From NCBI GenBank assembly GCA_037693485.1, contig CM075346.1, forward strand, positions 102,964,501 to 103,028,500: a stretch of DNA of 64,000 nucleotides, written 5' to 3'. How positions within the stretch are numbered: position 1 is the stretch's first letter; each line of letters begins with the position of its first letter. The position numbers were made by a program, and so were the translations under genes. This DNA comes from Kitagawia praeruptora. Taxonomy: Eukaryota > Streptophyta > Magnoliopsida > Apiales > Apiaceae. A model generated the notes under the pieces. It made no database searches. It worked only from the letters and a program-made list of their open reading frames with translations, and was not told the origin of the DNA. This document shows positions 20,420-30,607 of this stretch, one piece after another.

Positions 20420-20589
20420 GAGTTTGGGGTTACCTACTTTTGACCGGAAGAATATTCCCTTCCTTTGGACAGGTGTCGGTTGACAGTCTGTCTCTTTCAC
20501 TTTCTTCTGTCAAGGTGACTACCTTCGTGAAGGCTCCACATTGTCCTCTTGTCCGAAGGGTAGAGCATTGCCTTCCGGGAGGGTATGCG

Positions 20590-21886
20590 CTGGAGGAAGA
20601 GTGTGCCTTTTGCCCGGAAGGATGTGCAGGAGGAAGGATGTGCCTCTTGCCTGGAAGGATGTGTTGGAGGAAGGATGTTCCTCTTGCCCGAAAGGATGTG
20701 CTGGAGGAAGGATGTGCCTCTTGCCCGGAAGGATGTGTTGGAGGAAGGATGTGCCTCTTGTCCGGGAGGATGTGTTGGAGGAAGGATGTTCCTCTTGCCC
20801 GAAAGGATGTGCTGGAGGAAGGATGTGTCCCTTGCCCGGAAGGATGTGTTGGAGGAAGGATGTGCCTCTTTCCCGGAAGGATGTGTTGGAGGAAGGATGT
20901 GCCTCTTGCCCGGAAGGATGTGTTGGAGGAAGGATGTTCCTCTTGCCCGAAAGGATGTGCTGGAGGAAGGATGTGCCTCTTGCCCGGAAGGATGTGTTGG
21001 AGGAAGGATGTGCCTCTTGTCCGGGAGGATGTGTTGGAGGAAGGATGTTCCTCTTGCCCGAAAGGATGTGCTGGAGGAAGGATGTGTCCCTTGCCCGGAA
21101 GGATGTGTTGGAGGAAGGATGTTCCTCTTGCCCGAAAGGATGTGCTGGAGGAAGGATGTGTCCCTTGCCCGGAAGGATGTGTTGGAGGAAGGATGTGCCT
21201 CTTTCCCGGAAGGATGTGTTGGAGGAAGGATGTGTCCCTTGCCCGGAAGGATGTGTTGGAGGAAGGATGTTCCTCTTGCCCGAAAGGATGTGCTGGAGGA
21301 AGGATGTGCCTCTTGCCCGGAAGGATGTGTTGGAGGAAGGATGTGCCTCTTGTCCGGGAGGATGTGTTGGAGGAAGGATGTTCCTCTTGCCCGAAAGGAT
21401 GTGCTGGAGGAAGGATGTGTCCCTTGCCCGGAAGGATGTGTTGGAGGAAGGATGTGCCTCTTTCCCGGAAGGATGTGTTGGAGGAAGGATGTGCCTCTTG
21501 CCCGGAAGGATGTGTTGGAGGAAGGATGTTCCTCTTGCCCGAAAGGATGTGCTGGAGGAAGGATGTGCCTCTTGCCCGGAAGGATGTGTTGGAGGAAGGA
21601 TGTGCCTCTTGTCCGGGAGGATGTGTTGGAGGAAGGATGTTCCTCTTGCCCGAAAGGATGTGCTGGAGGAAGGATGTGTCCCTTGCCCGGAAGGATGTGT
21701 TGGAGGAAGGATGTGCCTCTTTCCCGGAAGGATGTGTTGGAGGAAGGATGTGCCTCTTGCCCGGAAGGATGTGTTGGAGGAAGGATGTTCCTCTTGCCCG
21801 AAAGGATGTGCTGGAGGAAGGATGTGCCTCTTGCCCGGAAGGATGTGTTGGAGGAAGGATGTGCCTCTTGTCCGGGAGGATGTTAG
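20590..21886. repeat. 37-bp minisatellite, about 35 copies, with 259-bp higher-order repeat
   Basis: The unit is GGATGTGTTGGAGGAAGGAT followed by GTGCCTCTTGCCCGGAA. A variant TCCGGGA recurs at 20761, 21020, 21353, 21612 and 21871, spaced 259, 333, 259 and 259 bp (7, 9, 7 and 7 units), so blocks of seven units were duplicated. Because 37 is not a multiple of 3 and the unit lacks stops, all three plus frames and one minus frame stay open for 430-526 codons; none is considered a gene. Confidence 0.95.
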
Positions 21887-22038
21887 CATTGATAAGAGTG
21901 TTTCCGGGAGGGTATTATCATTGCCCCCCATTCCTTCAACTTACTTTAGTGAGTTGGAGGAGTAAATGCGTAGTGCTGATATGCTTTTTGATATTTTATA
22001 GTTTCAACGGCTCTTTGTAACGGCTAGTTGTTGGAGGC

Positions 22039-22047
22039 CTATAAATA
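22039..22047 (+). promoter_or_regulatory. TATA box of the antisense GRF gene (left copy)
   Basis: CTATAAATA on plus, 90 bases upstream of the GRF ATG; conserved in the right copy (31218-31226). It points away from the LTR TATA box, with the minisatellite between them. Confidence 0.65.
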
Positions 22048-22136
22048 CTTGAGTTTCCTTCCAAAATTGAGATATCATATTTTCTTTACATCTTTCATCT
22101 CTTGTTTCCTTGGTTGTAGATCTTGAGAAGTTTTTC

Positions 22137-22469
22137 ATGGAGGGAAAGAGGACCGCTTGCTATTGTGACATGCATGTGGTTGTGAAAACTATATGGGCCG
22201 GAAGCAATGCTGGTCGGAGGTTTGAGCGTTGTGCCACCAGGGAATGTCACTATGACATTTGGATAGATGAGCCTCTTGGTGTCCGAGCTTGTGAGGCCAT
22301 TGAAGAGCTGATTCGGGAGAACAATCAGCTACATCGCTTCTATATGCAAAAGATTGATCGCTTGAGGGCTTGGGAGATGACCAAGCGGGAAGCTATGTTG
22401 GCAAAGTTGCAGGAGTTGGAGAGCGAGGTGGTCCGTGAGGAATCCGAAGATGAAGATGCTTCGGCTTAG
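22137..22469 (+). CDS. GRF-type zinc-finger coiled-coil protein (left copy)
   Basis: 110 residues from the ATG at 22137 (the frame is open further upstream, but without an ATG). Residues 8-45 form a GRF zinc finger: CYC (C8, C10), GRRFERC (C32), RECHYDIW (C37) and the usual WID end. GRF fingers bind single-stranded nucleic acid in several DNA-repair and topoisomerase proteins. Residues about 55-100 (EELIRENNQLHRFYMQKIDR) are a coiled coil, and the tail is acidic (EESEDEDASA). It lies inside the retroelement's terminal repeat, antisense to gag-pol, with its own TATA box and a TAATGAATGAAA polyadenylation-like signal about 80 bases past the stop. All four zinc ligands are intact. Role unknown; it could be a captured host gene. 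Confidence 0.75.
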   Translation: MEGKRTACYCDMHVVVKTIWAGSNAGRRFERCATRECHYDIWIDEPLGVRACEAIEELIRENNQLHRFYMQKIDRLRAWEMTKREAMLAKLQELESEVVREESEDEDASA

Positions 22470-22919
22470 GTTTAGATATTTTCATTGTATCCTAATGAGG
22501 ACTTGAGGGGTCTGGCCTTCACTTGTCTTCTTTGCATTGTAATATTTTCCCTAATGAATGAAACATGTTTTCCTTCTCTGTTTGCAATTTTTTTTTTGTT
22601 TTGTTTTGTTTTTTTTTTTTTGTTTTTTGTTTGGAGTTGTGTCTTCCCCCCTGGGCATCACTTGTGGGTATAGTCCACTAGTGATGGCTTTAGATTTTTT
22701 GTAAGTGTTGGCGGTGGAAGAGGGACAAGGAATGTAGTATCCCATGAAAGTTTAGTAAATTTGAATTTGGTGCCCCCCAGACATTGCTGGCGGGTGTTGT
22801 CCGCTAGCAAGGGTCTTAAAACTAAAATCACAAAATTTGTAAGTGTTTGCACGAGATTGGAAAATGTTTTTGTAGATGATAGGAATTATCTCGGGGGAAT
22901 TTTGTGAAGGAAGTAATTT

Positions 22920-23379
22920 TGTGGGGATGAGGGATTTGAGAAGGAAGTAATTTTTGGAGGAGGAGGAAGTGTTTTGAGAAGGAAGTATTTTTTGGAGGAG
23001 GAGGAAGTGTTTGAGAAGGAAGTATTTTTTCGGAGGAGGAAGTGTTTGAGAAGGAAGTATTTTTTCGGAGGAGGAGGTGTTTTGAGAAGGGAGTATTTTT
23101 TCGGAGGAGGAGGAAGTGTTTGAGAAGGAAGTATTTTTTCGGAGGAGGAGGTGTTTGAGAAGGAAGTATTTTTTCGGAGGAGGAGGTGTTTTGAGAAGGA
23201 GGAAGTATTTTTTTGGAGGAGGAGGATGTGTTTGTTGGGAGGAGGAGGATGTGTTTGTTGAGGAGGAGGATGTGTTTGTTGAGGAGGAGGAGGAGGATGT
23301 GTTTGTTGGGAGGAGGAGGATGTGTTTGTTGAGGAGGAAGTATTTTTTTGGAGGAGGAGGATGTGTTTGTTGGGGAGGA

Positions 23380-23412
<33 letters not shown>

Positions 23413-23711
23413 GAGAGAAGAAATTTTGAGAAGGAAGTATTTATTTATTTATTTATATTTTTTTTTTTGTGGGAGAAGGAATTTTGAGAAGGAATTATTT
23501 TTTGGGAGGAGGATGTGTTTGTTGAGGAGGAGGATGTGTTTGTTGAGGAGGAGGAGGATGTGTTTGTTGGAAGGAGGAGGATGTGTTTGTTGAGGAGGAG
23601 GAGGATGTGTTTGTTGAGGAGGAGGAGGATGTGTTTGTTGGGAGGAGGAGGATGTGTTTGTTGAGGAGGAAGTATTTTTTTGGAGGAGGAGGATGTGTTT
23701 GTTGGGGAGGA

Positions 23712-23745
<34 letters not shown>

Positions 23746-24114
23746 GAGAGAAGAAATTTTGAGAAGGAAGTATTTATTTATTTATTTATATTTTTTTTTT
23801 GTGGGAGAAGGAATTTTGAGAAGGAATTATTTTTTGGGAGGAGGATGTGTTTGTTGAGGAGGAGGATGTGTTTGTTGAGGAGGAGGAGGATGTGTTTGTT
23901 GGAAGGAGGAGGATGTGTTTGTTGAGGAGGAGGAGGATGTGTTTGTTGGGAGGAGGAGGATGTGTTTGTTGAGGAGGAGGAGGATGTGTTTGTTGAGGAG
24001 GAGGATGTGTTTGTTGAGGAGGAGGAGGAGGATGTGTTTGTTGGGAGGAGGAGGATGTGTTTGTTGAGGAGGAAGTATTTTTTTGGAGGAGGAGGATGTG
24101 TTTGTTGGGGAGGA

Positions 24115-24148
<34 letters not shown>

Positions 24149-24498
24149 GAGAGAAGAAATTTTGAGAAGGAAGTATTTATTTATTTATTTATATTTTTTT
24201 TTTGTGGGAGAAGGAATTTTGAGAAGGAATTATTTTTTGGGAGGAGGATGTGTTTGTTGAGGAGGAGGATGTGTTTGTTGAGGAGGAGGAGGATGTGTTT
24301 GTTGGAAGGAGGAGGATGTGTTTGTTGAGGAGGAGGAGGATGTGTTTGTTGAGGAGGAGGAGGATGTGTTTGTTGAGGAGGAGGAGGATGTGTTTGTTGG
24401 GAGGAGGAGGATGTGTTTGTTGAGGAGGAGGAGGATGTGTTTGTTGAGGAGGAGGATGTGTTTGTTGAGGAGGAGGAGGATGTGTTTGTTGGGGAGGA

Positions 24499-24536
<38 letters not shown>

Positions 24537-24540
24537 GAGA
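22920..24540. repeat. Purine/T-rich tandem arrays (GAGGAGGAGGATGTGTTTGTTG type)
   Basis: Short units of GAGGAGGA(GGA)TGTGTTTGTTG are organised in larger blocks of about 335-400 bp, each carrying a T(24-31) tract followed by GGAGAGAAGAAATTTTG and (TTTA)n. Block starts (T tracts) lie near 23381, 23714, 24117 and 24501. Strong strand asymmetry: plus is nearly free of C. ORFs reading through are artefacts. Confidence 0.9.
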
Positions 24541-25450
24541 GAAGAAATTTTGGTAGAAGGAAAGGATTTTTGTTGCCCCCCTGGAATTATACTAAATTTT
24601 CTTTGAGAAAGAAGGAAATCTTGAGGAGGGAGAAGAAATTTGATCTCTCCTTAAAATCTTACCAAGTATTTCTTTGAGAAGGAAGTAATTTTGGAGGAGG
24701 GAGAAGGAATTTGACCAAGTATCTTTCCCTGAAATTTAACTAAGTGTTTCTTTGAGAAAAACAATGAAACCTTTAGCCTCCTCAAATATTATTTATTTCA
24801 CTAGATCAGCAGCCGCATCATACTCAAAAATCACCACTGATATATGCTGGATTTCAAATCACCACCGATATATGATGGGTTTTATCTTCCTTGTGACTTG
24901 TGACTTAGTTTGTTTTCTTTGTGTCTGAATGAATCTCATGAGGTAAAGCAAAACCTTTAATTTTGTCTGAGGTGATGTTACTTTGTGTCTGAGGCAGCTT
25001 TGCATGCCTTATGTTGGGGAGAATATTGCTTGTGTCTGAGATGATGTTGCTTGTGTCTGAGATGATGTCGCTTGTGTCTGAGATAGTATTACTTGTGTCT
25101 GAATTGTTGCAAGATATCTTTGTGTTTGTACTAATTTCGAGACAAATACATCATAAAATTGTGTCTGGAATAATATTACTTTTGTCTGTGGTAGTGTTTC
25201 TTTTGTGTCTGAGGCGATGTTACTTGCCTTGTTTCTGAGATAATGTTGCTTGTGTCTGAGATACTATTACTTGCAATATATTTTGACTGGAAAATAGGTA
25301 CTTCATTCATGAAGGATGATTACAAGAGTAATTGATGAGAATCATTAATAACAAAGATAACGTGTTGTGGAGACTCATAGAAGTATGCCTCCAACACTTC
25401 ATTGTAGTAGTAATAATGGTAGTAGTAGAGGGGAAAGGAACAAGATGTCC
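24541..25450 (-). other. Region between integrase and the arrays; TGTGTCTGAG repeats
   Basis: Non-coding. About 25020-25270 has at least six copies of a ~20-bp unit CTTGTGTCTGAGATGATGTT. It is absent from the right terminal repeat, so it is either the beginning of a full LTR that is missing on the other side or the element's 3' untranslated region. Confidence 0.5.
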
Positions 25451-26482
25451 TTAGGTATAGTACTTTCGCAACTTGTCTCCATGCCAAGTGTTGTTTACTT
25501 CAGTACCATCCAATCTTTCTAACTTATAAGAACCTGGGCGTAACACATGTTTCACCTTGTAGGGGCCTTCCCACTTGGGCATGAGTTTTCCGGTATGACG
25601 TGGGTCGGAAGCTTCCGTTGCCCGTAACACCAAATCTCCTTCCTCAAATTTTCGAATTCTTGTCTTCTTAGCAAAGAATTCCTTGGTTTTCTCCTTATAC
25701 GTGTCCATCCTTTGCACAGCTTCATCTCTGACTTCATCAATAAGTTCAATGTTGTCTCGGAGACCTTCGGTGTTGGCTTCTTCATCAAAGTTTAGGACTC
25801 GGTAGGAGGGTGATCCCACTTCTACCGGGAGCAAGGCTTCGGTACCGAATGCTAGTTTGAAAGGAGTTTCCTTGGTACTACTCCGGGCGGATGTGCGGTA
25901 CGCCCACAACACGTTTGGTAGCTCTTCAGGCCATTTTTTCTTAGATGCTTGGAGTCTTTTCTCTAAACCTCGCACAATGGTTCGGTTTGTGACTTCTACC
26001 TGTCCATTGCTTTGAGGATGGCACACAGAGGCTTTCTTATGCTTTACTCCTCTCTCGGAAAGGAATCTCACGAACTTTGACCCGACAAATTGGGTTCCAT
26101 TGTCAGACACCATCACTCTTGGGATTCCAAACCTTGTGATAATATTTTCATTGACAAACTTAATGGTGTCTTCTTGAGTAATTGTTCTTAGTGCCTTAGC
26201 TTCCACCCATTTAGTCATGTAATCAATTGCCACCATCACATATTGGAGTTCTCCTTTGGCTTTAGGGAATGGTCCCATGATGTCGATCCCCCACATGGCG
26301 AAAGGAATGGGGGAAAGAATAGACGAGGGCAAGGCAGGTGCTTGCTTAGGGACATTGCTGAAGAGCTGACACTGTGTACACTTCTTAACGAAAGCTTTAC
26401 AATCCTTCATCAAAGTAGGCCAAAAGTATCCTTGCCTAAGAATTTTATGAGCGAGTGCTTTCCCCCCATATGGTCTCCACAA
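25451..26482 (-). CDS. Tat-type integrase (C-terminal part of Pol, frameshifted)
   Basis: 343 codons on minus. The HHCC finger is split: its His part lies at the end of the upstream frame and its Cys part (CKAFVKKCTQCQ) here. The catalytic core has D-D-E: DIMGPFPKA (about residue 68), SDNGTQF (about 125) and HPQSNGQVEVTNRT (about 160). The C-terminal domain has GPYKVKHVLRPGSYKLERLDG, followed by the stop. Enzyme: inserts the cDNA into the genome. The only visible fault is the frameshift from the upstream Pol ORF near the C6 run at 26462-26467. Confidence 0.88.
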   Translation of the reverse strand: MWRPYGGKALAHKILRQGYFWPTLMKDCKAFVKKCTQCQLFSNVPKQAPALPSSILSPIPFAMWGIDIMGPFPKAKGELQYVMVAIDYMTKWVEAKALRTITQEDTIKFVNENIITRFGIPRVMVSDNGTQFVGSKFVRFLSERGVKHKKASVCHPQSNGQVEVTNRTIVRGLEKRLQASKKKWPEELPNVLWAYRTSARSSTKETPFKLAFGTEALLPVEVGSPSYRVLNFDEEANTEGLRDNIELIDEVRDEAVQRMDTYKEKTKEFFAKKTRIRKFEEGDLVLRATEASDPRHTGKLMPKWEGPYKVKHVLRPGSYKLERLDGTEVNNTWHGDKLRKYYT

Positions 26483-29400
26483 ATCCCTTCATGAACTTCT
26501 CTCATGCAATATAGAGCCTCATCTAGGTCGATGCATTTGAGGATGGGAGAGTCAAAAGTCCTCTTATAGAGAATGTCATCTTGGATGAAATATTTGGCGG
26601 CTTGAGAGCGGGTTTGTTTTGCCTTGATGGAATCATCGGGTAGAATGTTTTCCTTCAAGTAGTCAATGATTGGTGTCATCCAAGTTGAGTCGGCAACATC
26701 CACTTCCATAATTTGGTGTCCCTCAATAGCTGGGACCTTCAATTCTTCGAAATAGACGGAACCATCTAAATGGTCTTTTTCTGACTCCACTAGCTTGGAG
26801 AGCAAATCCGCAATGGTGTTGTCGCTTCTATCCACTTGGACAAGTGTGTGGCTGACAAAGAGAGAAATGAGGGATTTGACCAAGGCTTGATACTTCGAAA
26901 GGATGATATCTTTTGTAGCATAATCCCCAGTGGTTTGCCTTACTACAATTTGAGAATCACTGAAGATGGAGAGGTGTTGAACTTGGAGACTTCTTGCCAA
27001 GTTAAGTCCTGCAATAAGTGCCTCATACTCAGCCTGATTGTTGGTAGCTTTGAAAGTGAATCTTATGGCTTGCATTACTTGGAATCCTTCTGGGCTGATC
27101 AGAATTAGCCCTGCCCCACTCCTAGTTGAAGTAGAAGATCCATCCACGAAGAGTTTCCATGTTGGGTTCGGAGGAGGGACAGGCTCCTTGGTCGGAGGGT
27201 CATCCTCTAAAGTTGGCATTTTTCCTTGATTGCCGAAAGAGCACTCTACAATGAAGTCTGATAAAGCTTGTGCCTTAATGGCCTTCCTTGGCTCGTAGGA
27301 GATAGAAAATTGACTTAATTCTATCGCCCAATTGATCAATCTTCCTGACAAATCTGGCTTGTGTAGGAGCTTCTTCAAAGGCTGATTGGTGATAACTTTG
27401 ATCTCTCTTCCTTGAAAGTAATGCCTTAGCTTTCTGCTCGCAGTGACAAGAGCATAAGCAAATTTTTCTACCGGAGGGTAGCGGGTTTCCGCATCCTTTA
27501 GCACTTGGCTCACATAATAAATGGGCTTTTGTCCTCCTTCATCTTCTTTGATTAACACTGCCCCAACAGCTGCATTAGATGCCGACAAGTATATTGCTAG
27601 GGGTTCGGTAGGAGCAGCTGTTGTTAATAAAGGCGGGGTTGAGAGATATTTCTTCAAGTCATCGAAGGCGGCTTGACATTCGGGCGTCCACATGATAGTC
27701 TTCGTGGATGTTGCTCCCCTCAGAGTGTGGAAGAAAGGTAGACATCTCTCCGCCAACTTGGATATAAATCTTCTCAAGGCGGCTAACCTTCCTGTTAACC
27801 TTTGCACGTCACGAATTGTCTTAGGAGGACGCATATCCAAAATTGCTTGAATTTTTTCAGGATTGGCTTCTATTCCTCTTTGACTGACCAAGAAACCTAA
27901 AAACTTTCCTGCCTCCAAGCCAAACGTACATTTGTCGGGATTCAGCTTCATGTTGTGAGTTTTTAACTTCTCGAAGCATTCCTTCAAATCTTCGAGGTGA
28001 GCTTCCAACAATAAAGATTTAACTATCATATCATCAACATATACCTCCATATTACGACCAAGTTGTCCTGCAAAAATTTTATTCATCATCCTTTGATAAG
28101 TTGCTCCTGCATTGATAAGGCCAAAAGGCATGACCTTGTAACAGTAGACTCCTCGATGGGTGATGAAGGACGTTTTCTCTCTATCTTCAGGTGCCATCTT
28201 GATTTGATTATACCCCGAAAAAGCGTCCATGAAGCTTAGCATGATATGACCTGCGGTGGCATCAATCAGTTGATCAATACTTGGAAGTGGGTAAGGGTCT
28301 TTTGGACATGCCGCATTAAGATCAGTGTAGTCGACACAAACTCTCCATTTGCCATTGGCCTTCTTTACCAAAACTACATTTGCCACCCATTCAGGATAAG
28401 TGACTTCACAAATAAGGTCTGCGTCAAGCATCTTATCAATTTCTTCATCAATTGCTTTTTGCCTATCAGGAGCAAAATTCCTTCTCTTTTGCATCTTTGG
28501 GGTAGCATCTTTGTGAACATTCAACTTATGCATTGCTATCGATTCATCAAGCCCGGGCATTTCCTTCGGGCTCCAAGCAAATATGTCAGCATATTCTCGT
28601 AACAACTTTGTTAGTCCTTCTTTAAAAATCGAGTCAAGCCCAGCTCCAATGCTTATACGTTTCGTCCCATCTCCTGGGACTAGTTCAATTTTTTCAGTTT
28701 CTACAGCGGGTGTAACCACTGGTACTTCATCTTTTTGCAAACATTTTTTCAAAGAAGCATCCATACGTTGCTCCTCGATATCTTGATCAATGCTTTCAAC
28801 CATTTGGACATCTCTCGTCCTTTTTCTCTGATTTCGTTGGTGCTCAAGGTGCCTTTTCCTCTTTTCTTTCCTCCGTTGGGTTGTTCGAGCCCTTCTCGCG
28901 TTACTTGGATCAGTCTGAGCCAAATTGAGAGCAGAGCCATAACAATACTTTGAAGCCTCCGTGTCTCCTTTGATCTCTCCTATCCCTGCAATGGTTGGGA
29001 ACTTCATTTTTAGATGTGTGGTGGAGGTTATCGCTCTCAAACGAGTTAAGGTAGGTCTTCCCAGGATCATGTTGTAGGAGGACGGAGTGTTAACCACGTA
29101 GAGTTTGATAATATGTTGGGCTTGCCTTGGGGCTGTTCCAAAGAGTATGGGCAGCTTCACTATTCCCACTATGGGGACTGCATTGTGGCCAAAACCATAA
29201 AGTGGTGCCTCTTCTTGGCATCCTTCCAACTTGTCTTCCAACTTTAGTCTTTCCCAACAATGAGTGAAAATTATGTCCACCGATGACCCATTATCGATCA
29301 ATACCTTCTTGACCACATTATCCCGTGTTTCTATGGTGACAACAAGGGCTTCGGTGTTGTAAGGATTGACTCCCTCAAAGTCAGCATCGGAGAAGGTGAT

Positions 29401-30330
29401 AACATCTCCTTCCATATCGTTTTGGGATATTGACATAACCTCCTGAGTCTCAGGGGCTCGTGGAGGGGACTGTGTTCCTCCAATAACTATATTGACAATA
29501 TTCTTATCTCTGTTGGCTTGAGATATGGAAGGAGTATTTGTGTTGTTTGCATTAGTAATTTGACGAGGAAGGTATTGGTTGATGAGCCCTTGGCGAACCA
29601 ATCTCTCGAGGAAATATTTGAGGGAGAGGCAATCCTCTGTAGTATGCCCGTGTGTGGCATGATATTCACAATGCTTAGAGGAGTCTCTATCCCCCGGGGC
29701 TGTCCAAAGTGGTTGAGGTGCTTGATAGAAGGGTTTGTTTCGTATTTCTCGCAAAATGTTTGCACGGGACATACTCAGTGCCGTCCATTCCGGCTCAGGC
29801 TTACGTGGTGGCTTTGATGATATAGGAGGAGAAAGTCTTGACTTGTCGAAAGTGGGTTTTGGCCATGGTGAAGCGGGACCATGTGTGGTTTGTACTTGGT
29901 GTTCGTGGATGGGCCTTTGGTTATGGTGGAAGGTGAAACGTTCCTTTTGGATGTATGGCCTCTGCTGAGGAGGATTTCTTGTTTGTTTCATGACCCTCAT
30001 AGCTTCCGTCTCGGTGATGAAGTGTGAAGCTAACTCGTATGCTCTGGCCAATGTGGTTGGCTTATGTTCCATGAGCTTGCAAATATATTTTTCACAATCA
30101 TAGGGGTCTAAACCCCTCCTCAAGTGTACCAAGGCTTCCGTTTCATTGACTGATACCACTCTACCGCACTTTCCCTCTTCCGGCGGTGTTTGGACGGAGA
30201 TGTGGTGTTGCTGTTGGAAGGGAATCTGCAAAACAATGCTTGACCGGGGGTGGTGGCCGTCAAGCACCTCCGGCGTGAGAGTAAGTAACTTGGTGGTGGA
30301 GAATACAAGAAACAATATCGGAAAATGCAA
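26410..30330 (-). CDS. Tat-type gag-protease-RT-RNase H polyprotein, N-terminally truncated gag
   Basis: 1306 open codons on minus. Residues 1-58 are translated from the terminal repeat, not gag; 59-115 are the end of the gag core; 221-234 hold CEYHATHGHTTEDC, the zinc-binding motif of this lineage. Protease DNGSS is at 345-349. RT spans about 590-860 with CVDYTDLNAACPKDPYPLP and the catalytic YVDD at 763-766. RNase H follows (DAFDDLKKYL-like connection, AIYLSASNAAVGAVL), then a second, archaeal-type RNase H beginning WKLFVDGSSTSTRSGAGL with NNQAEYEAL, which is typical of Tat elements. The first half of gag and the PBS are deleted. The absence of stops over 3.9 kb says the copy is young. Confidence 0.9.
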   Translation of the reverse strand: MHFPILFLVFSTTKLLTLTPEVLDGHHPRSSIVLQIPFQQQHHISVQTPPEEGKCGRVVSVNETEALVHLRRGLDPYDCEKYICKLMEHKPTTLARAYELASHFITETEAMRVMKQTRNPPQQRPYIQKERFTFHHNQRPIHEHQVQTTHGPASPWPKPTFDKSRLSPPISSKPPRKPEPEWTALSMSRANILREIRNKPFYQAPQPLWTAPGDRDSSKHCEYHATHGHTTEDCLSLKYFLERLVRQGLINQYLPRQITNANNTNTPSISQANRDKNIVNIVIGGTQSPPRAPETQEVMSISQNDMEGDVITFSDADFEGVNPYNTEALVVTIETRDNVVKKVLIDNGSSVDIIFTHCWERLKLEDKLEGCQEEAPLYGFGHNAVPIVGIVKLPILFGTAPRQAQHIIKLYVVNTPSSYNMILGRPTLTRLRAITSTTHLKMKFPTIAGIGEIKGDTEASKYCYGSALNLAQTDPSNARRARTTQRRKEKRKRHLEHQRNQRKRTRDVQMVESIDQDIEEQRMDASLKKCLQKDEVPVVTPAVETEKIELVPGDGTKRISIGAGLDSIFKEGLTKLLREYADIFAWSPKEMPGLDESIAMHKLNVHKDATPKMQKRRNFAPDRQKAIDEEIDKMLDADLICEVTYPEWVANVVLVKKANGKWRVCVDYTDLNAACPKDPYPLPSIDQLIDATAGHIMLSFMDAFSGYNQIKMAPEDREKTSFITHRGVYCYKVMPFGLINAGATYQRMMNKIFAGQLGRNMEVYVDDMIVKSLLLEAHLEDLKECFEKLKTHNMKLNPDKCTFGLEAGKFLGFLVSQRGIEANPEKIQAILDMRPPKTIRDVQRLTGRLAALRRFISKLAERCLPFFHTLRGATSTKTIMWTPECQAAFDDLKKYLSTPPLLTTAAPTEPLAIYLSASNAAVGAVLIKEDEGGQKPIYYVSQVLKDAETRYPPVEKFAYALVTASRKLRHYFQGREIKVITNQPLKKLLHKPDLSGRLINWAIELSQFSISYEPRKAIKAQALSDFIVECSFGNQGKMPTLEDDPPTKEPVPPPNPTWKLFVDGSSTSTRSGAGLILISPEGFQVMQAIRFTFKATNNQAEYEALIAGLNLARSLQVQHLSIFSDSQIVVRQTTGDYATKDIILSKYQALVKSLISLFVSHTLVQVDRSDNTIADLLSKLVESEKDHLDGSVYFEELKVPAIEGHQIMEVDVADSTWMTPIIDYLKENILPDDSIKAKQTRSQAAKYFIQDDILYKRTFDSPILKCIDLDEALYCMREVHEGICGDHMGGKHSLIKFLGKDTFGLL

Positions 30331-30429
30331 CTACTAGTGACTGAGAGTTAGAGAGCATATGTGAAGTGTGAGAGTGTATGAGAGAGTAATGAGAATTTTC
30401 AGCCCCCTTGTATGTGTGAGTTAGCTTGG

Positions 30430-30437
30430 TATTTATA
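30430..30437 (-). promoter_or_regulatory. LTR TATA box upstream of gag-pol (right copy)
   Basis: TATAAATA on minus, about 100 bases before the first ATG (30330) of the 1306-codon ORF, so it is the likely promoter of gag-pol. Confidence 0.68.
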
Positions 30438-30607
30438 GAGTTTGGGGTTACCTACTTTTGACCGGAAGAATATTCCCTTCCTTTGGACAGGTGTCGGTTG
30501 ACAGTCTGTCTCTTTCACTTTCTTCTGTCAAGGTGACTACCTTCGTGAAGGCTCCACATTGTCCTCTTGTCCGAAGGGTAGAGCATTGCTTTCCGGGAGG
30601 GTATGCG

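Larger units (their letters stand above)
20138..24540 (-). repeat. Left terminal direct repeat (3' LTR-like) of the Tat element
   Basis: Shares with 30153-33045 the leader, both TATA boxes, the minisatellite, the GRF ORF and the purine/T arrays. It may extend to about 25290 (a region absent from the right copy, which looks truncated). It is longer than its partner mainly because the two arrays are expanded. Confidence 0.75.

Noticed and set aside
20440..22020. Long Cys-rich ORFs (433-526 codons) in three plus frames and one on minus
   Set aside because: They are read-through of a stop-free 37-bp tandem repeat; every frame is equally open and nothing like a domain is seen.
23116..24677. ORFs rich in Glu/Val/Phe or Arg/Cys runs
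   Set aside because: They follow the GAGGAGGA/TGTTTG arrays and poly-T tracts in all frames; no conserved start or domain.
30140..30160. TGGTATCAG at the LTR-gag junction as an initiator-tRNA-Met primer binding site
   Set aside because: It lies inside the continuing gag frame (VSVNETEALV is ordinary gag) and matches only part of the PBS; coincidence at a deletion junction is more likely.
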